In this document: in pieces, positions 8,375 to 11,516 of the stretch
How positions within the stretch are numbered: the first letter of the stretch is position 1
How the letters are laid out: each line of letters opens with the position of its first letter
Assembly (NCBI GenBank): GCA_964017145.1
Contig: CAXHKQ010000329.1
Span: 1 to 11,516 of the forward strand
Source of the DNA: Agrocybe praecox
Taxonomy: Eukaryota; Basidiomycota; Agaricomycetes; Agaricales; Agrocybaceae
Length of the DNA stretch: 11,516 bases
Direction of reading: 5' to 3'
Translations under genes and position numbers: made by a program
Notes under the pieces: generated by a model
Told to the model about the DNA's origin: nothing
Seen by the model: the letters and a program-made list of their open reading frames with translations, nothing else
The model's database searches: none

Positions 8375-10042
8375 ATGCAATACTCAACAATTACGGCCGA
8401 CCGCTTTGCGGACGTCATCGCACATCTGCGCCAGACGTTCTTCGTCGATGAGCCGCTCAACAAATCGGTCCAGATCAACGGCAGCGGTCAGGCTGGCGAC
8501 TGTCATGAGGAACTGGAGAAGCATTGTTACGCCACGATGGCCGAAGGCGTCAGCGTGATGGCGTTGACCGAGGACAATCAGGTGAGTGTATAGGCAGGAA
8601 TGCATCCGATTTCGGATGATTTCTGGAAGTTGATTTGACGCTTCTAATAAGAAAAAGTTCGACTGTAGAGTACTATGCGGTAATTGTAGTAACCCTCTTC
8701 TTTATTTCCTTCGAAATTTGAGTTATTTAACGAAATTTTCCTTACGATCAAATTCAACCTACGGAAAATTATCAATAATATCGAATGATTGACTTCGAAG
8801 CGGAATTTGAATGTTTTTATTTTTTTATTTCAATGATAATATGAGAATCCATGAAGTAATAAAAGTAATTTCACTACATGTACATGAGGGGCACAATGTT
8901 GTATCGATATAACTTTTTAACCAATAAATCATCCAAATATGTTGTTAACAGCCGAGAAGATATTATGGAAGTTATTAGTTATTATTGTATGATTTTAAGT
9001 ATGTAGAATGTAGAATTGTCATATTTAACAGCGCACACGCGAATCCAAATGGTAGTAGAGGCGTAGAGACCATATCTTTTTATTCCTTTGATCATTTCGA
9101 TTTTACTCGATCCATAAGTAACATAAAAACAATTTATTGGTTTTTTCCTACACCAATTCGAAAAGGCTTAGTAACAATTATTGCAAAAATTGCCCATACC
9201 TTATAAATTGACAAAAAACAAATCGAAATGTAACATATGGCAACAATGTTCGGCAGATAAATTATCTTTCTTGCTAGTTGAATAGTTTTTTATTTTCATT
9301 TTTTCGTTTTTGCGGTAAACGAGGGAGCTTTTCGTGCTTACTATACAAAAATTACCCCATACGACCCCACTTATCAGGAAACTTGATAATATTAGAAGAA
9401 GAAGGAATGGAGTTGTAGACGTGATACATCTCAAATTATCATATGATCAGATTGATCGGTAGCTTCAAGTTTCAAGTACCATCATCTCACGAATATACCT
9501 GTTAAGAATGGAATTTCAATCGGCAAAACAGAATTTTGATTAAATTTTATATAAACTGTCTATTACCCAATTTCGCCCCCCAGATCGCCGGCGTCTGTCT
9601 GAACGGCATCGGCCGTCCCGGCGACCTCGAACGCGGCCTCGCCAAGCTCGCCGACAGCCCAGACGAGCGCTTCGTGCGCATCTTCCGACTGCTCTACGAG
9701 GAGAGTCTGCGCCTCGATCTGTTCGCTCGCTACCAGATCGCCGAGATATTCGAGCTGCGCATTCTGTCCGTCGATGGTCGCCATCGCGGACGCGGCCTGG
9801 CCCGGGAGCTGCTCGCCCAGAGCTACCGGCGAGCCGAGGCGGCCGGCGTGCCGCATCTGAAGGGCGAGGCGACCGGCTACTTCTCGCACCGGGTGCTGCA
9901 GAGCGACGGCTTCGAGCTGGTGGGCGAGGCAAAGTATGCAGAGCGTCGGTTGGCTGACGGAACGGCCATGTTTCCGGTGCAGGCGCCGCACGAGAGTTTG
10001 AAGATTATGATTAAGAAGCTGACGCTGACCAATAATGAGTAG
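8375..10042 (+). CDS. Arylalkylamine N-acetyltransferase-like GNAT enzyme (2 exons)
   Basis: Coding join 8375-8581 and 9584-10042, 221 aa. Insect aaNATs transfer acetyl from acetyl-CoA to amines such as dopamine and serotonin, in cuticle sclerotisation, pigmentation or amine inactivation. The N-terminus (TADRFADVIAHLRQTFFVDEPLN) has the family layout; E26 in DEPLN aligns with the catalytic Glu47 of Drosophila Dat. ILSVDGRHRGRGLA (129-142) contains acetyl-CoA motif A, R135-x-x-G138-x-G140. S170 aligns with Dat Ser186, whereas T166 replaces Ser182, in an alignment made from memory. The C-terminus FPVQAPHESLKIMIKKL fits the family. Donor CAG|GTGAGT at 8582 and acceptor ccccccAG| at 9583 are phase 0. 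The start at 8375 (A at -3) fits the usual N-terminal length. No stop separates it from the acceptor at 8343, so an isoform extended through an upstream exon is possible. There is no signal peptide, so it is probably cytosolic. The exact substrate cannot be predicted. Confidence 0.88.
8582..9583 (+). other. Coding intron of the acetyltransferase gene (1,002 bp, phase 0)
   Basis: This GT-AG intron has donor GTGAGTGT and acceptor cgccccccAG. It separates the N-terminal substrate-side segment (69 codons) from the acetyl-CoA-binding core. Retention would end the protein after two further codons (VSV then stop at 8591-8593). The interior is AT-rich and shows no recognisable element or RNA gene. 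Confidence 0.85.
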
Positions 10043-10111
10043 ATGATGGGGATTTGTAATGGGTTTTATATAAGTGTATAAGTGTGTTTAATATTGATGT
10101 CAAGTATATAA

Positions 10112-10117
10112 AATAAA
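10112..10117 (+). terminator. Poly(A) signal of the acetyltransferase gene
   Basis: AATAAA lies 70 bp after the stop codon and is followed directly by GTGTGCTGGTT, a GT-rich downstream element. Confidence 0.78.
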
Positions 10118-10299
10118 GTGTGCTGGTTAGATTTAAAAACAGGTGTGGAATATTGTTTATTTGATGGACTGTTTAACAATTGTTGACGATATATTTGGGG
10201 AAAATAATATAGGCATTGTTTCTAGCGATAAAAACCAATGCGAGGATGCTACAGTCGATTACATTCTGTCATGTGTGAACAGTGAAAATTAAATTAAGT
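10118..10299. other. Intergenic AT-rich DNA
   Basis: I see no gene or structured element here. It separates the acetyltransferase 3' end from the minus-strand coding relic. Confidence 0.4.
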
Positions 10300-10509
10300 T
10301 TAGAAACAAACATCGTTTGGACGACTGCGTTTGTGGTTATAAATCAAATTCAAGTAATTTTTCATACTTATGATAAAAGCAGATTGAAGGCAGGCATCAA
10401 ATACAAACTCGATGCAGTCCATTGATCCATTGCAAGGGTTAAACCACCGTAGTATATAAACATCATCGTCATCCGATGTACAATTTCCGAGAAAAAAAAC
10501 TGTTACCAA
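10300..10509 (-). pseudogene. Decayed coding relic, copy B (unidentified)
   Basis: This is an open frame of about 70 codons on the minus strand without an ATG at its start (it opens at TTG). The protein reads SDDDDVYILRWFNPCNG, then MDCIEFVFDACLQSAFIIS, then MKNYLNL. The same order of motifs occurs in the plus-strand copy at 2752-2912, where it is broken. Upstream on the minus strand, CCGGTTGTATGCACC (about 10565-10579) resembles the GTTGTGGACAC sequence upstream of copy A. It is more likely part of an old mobile or repeated element than a live gene. No family recognised. Confidence 0.4.
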
Positions 10510-10622
10510 TGCCCAAAAAAGTAGTTATACTCATATTTTTTCAATTGCAAGGTATTTTTGATGGGTGCATACAACCGGTTTAGTTTATCAAATGATGGAT
10601 AACCTTTTGTTATTTAACTCTC

Positions 10623-10830
10623 ATCCGCCGTTGGGGTCTAAAACGACCCTATTTCTCGATTTTTCCAACTTTGAATGACTACAGAACGTAAACGGCTGAA
10701 CGATACGAGCTGATACTTTGGCTATAACGTTTTTTGGAATGCTCTTTCAAAATATAATATTCATCACCACCGTTAGATGTCGCTAGTGGGATTTACAAAA
10801 AAACTTACGAATCCGCCGTTGGGGTCTAAA
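10623..10830 (+). repeat. 20-bp direct repeat in the left arm of the foldback element
   Basis: ATCCGCCGTTGGGGTCTAAA occurs exactly at 10623-10642 and 10811-10830. Each copy begins a GGGGTC...GACC palindromic motif, imperfect in the outer copy. Only the inner copy has an equivalent in the right arm. Confidence 0.8.
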
Positions 10831-11081
10831 TAGACCCCAGTCGGAAACGACCTGAAATATGCACACATTCGAGTCGCGGTTTTTACACGTGAAAGTAGAC
10901 AAAAAAAAATGATTTACGTGTGTCAGGATTTTTGCAATTGCTATCCATGGCGGAAGATATGAACTGTTGAAGGCAAATTGGTGATTTTTTCATAACAAGA
11001 AAATGTAGACTAAACATTTTTTAAATTTTTTTTCAATATTTTTATTATTCATAAAAACGCAGTTGCAATCGAATAGATTAG

Positions 11082-11207
11082 AGCTAGCACGAGTCTCGCA
11101 CCCGTTAGGGTATTTCATAAGATGCACGCGATGCGACAAATTTGAAGCATATGATTGCGCTGCTCGCACACATGACCATTTTAATGTGTGCGAGACTCGT
11201 GCTAGCT
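11082..11207. repeat. Central hairpin of the foldback element
   Basis: AGCTAGCACGAGTCTCGCA at 11082-11100 is exactly complementary to 11189-11207, with an 88-base loop. The loop and right arm can form a competing hairpin: CTCGCACACAT at 11163-11173 pairs with ATGTGTGCGAG at 11184-11194, leaving a 10-base loop. The two structures share bases 11189-11194. Confidence 0.75.
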
Positions 11208-11516
11208 TTATTCCTTTTCATTAAAATGGTGTTTTTATTGATGATAAAAATATTGAAAAAAAAAATAAAAAATGTTTAGTATATATTTCCTGAATATAAA
11301 AAAATCACCAATTTGCCTTGAACTGACCATATCTTCCGCCACAGGTAGCAATTGCAAAAATCCTGACAGACGTAAATCATCATTTTTTGTCTTCTACCAC
11401 GTGTAAAAACCGCGACTCGAATGTGTGCATATTTCAGGTCGTTTCCGATTGGGGTCTATTTAGACCCCAACGGCGGATTCGTAAGTTTTTTTGAACGGTG
11501 GATGAGAGTTAAGAAC

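Larger units (their letters stand above)
10614..11512. mobile_element. TTAA-flanked foldback element with piggyBac-like ends
   Basis: The element is flanked by TTAA at 10614-10617 and 11509-11512, giving 891 bp between the duplications. The outer 19 bp at each end, TTAA included, are complementary with one mismatch (TTAACTCTCATCCGCCGTT on the left). After a left-arm-only stretch (10633-10795), the arms 10796-11100 and 11189-11493 pair almost throughout, with a single mismatch in about the first 90 bp. Both arms carry the palindrome GGGGTCTAAATAGACCCC (10821-10838 and 11451-11468), a motif style familiar from piggyBac ends. The arms close on a perfect 19-bp repeat (11082-11100 and 11189-11207). 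There is no transposase, so it would need one supplied in trans. Confidence 0.75.

Noticed and set aside
9540..9991. Minus-strand frames of 130 and 142 codons opposite the acetyltransferase exon
   Set aside because: They have Arg-rich or unstructured compositions and lie over the conserved acetyl-CoA motif of the plus-strand gene.

Overview
The window looks like nuclear DNA of an insect, most probably a dipteran and plausibly a mosquito. GC-rich exons sit in AT-rich non-coding DNA, there are GT-AG introns of 1 kb or more and AATAAA poly(A) signals, one gene belongs to the insect arylalkylamine N-acetyltransferase class, and several short non-autonomous DNA transposons lie between and inside the genes. 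The species assignment is inference, not proof. I saw no tRNA, rRNA, CRISPR or bacterial feature.

Layout. (1) 58-5279 (+): a two-exon gene for the nucleolar pre-rRNA processing factor ESF1 (coding join 58-813 and 3579-5279, 818 aa), with a poly(A) signal at 5386. Its single coding intron (814-3578) is filled with repeats: a hAT-like element (1069-1778), a minus-strand coding-like stretch (1919-2242) and a possible TA-flanked element (2285-3361). That last interval contains a decayed coding sequence which recurs near the right end of the window. (2) 5392-7100: intergenic DNA, with a diverged copy of a 39-bp piece of the ESF1 3' UTR and a TA-flanked inverted-repeat element (5746-6709) that has extra internal copies of its terminal motif. 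(3) About 7100-8343: probable promoter and 5' UTR/intron region of the second gene. (4) 8375-10042 (+): a two-exon GNAT acetyltransferase of the insect aaNAT/dopamine N-acetyltransferase type (join 8375-8581 and 9584-10042, 221 aa), with a poly(A) signal at 10112. (5) 10118-10613: intergenic DNA with the second copy of the decayed coding sequence on the minus strand. (6) 10614-11512: a TTAA-flanked, almost completely self-complementary foldback element with piggyBac-like ends.

The two genes lie in the same orientation and have unrelated functions (ribosome biogenesis and amine acetylation). Nothing suggests that they work together. I found no new multi-gene system. The most unusual material is in the repeats: the asymmetric foldback element, the paired unidentified coding relic, and the nested inverted repeats upstream of the acetyltransferase.
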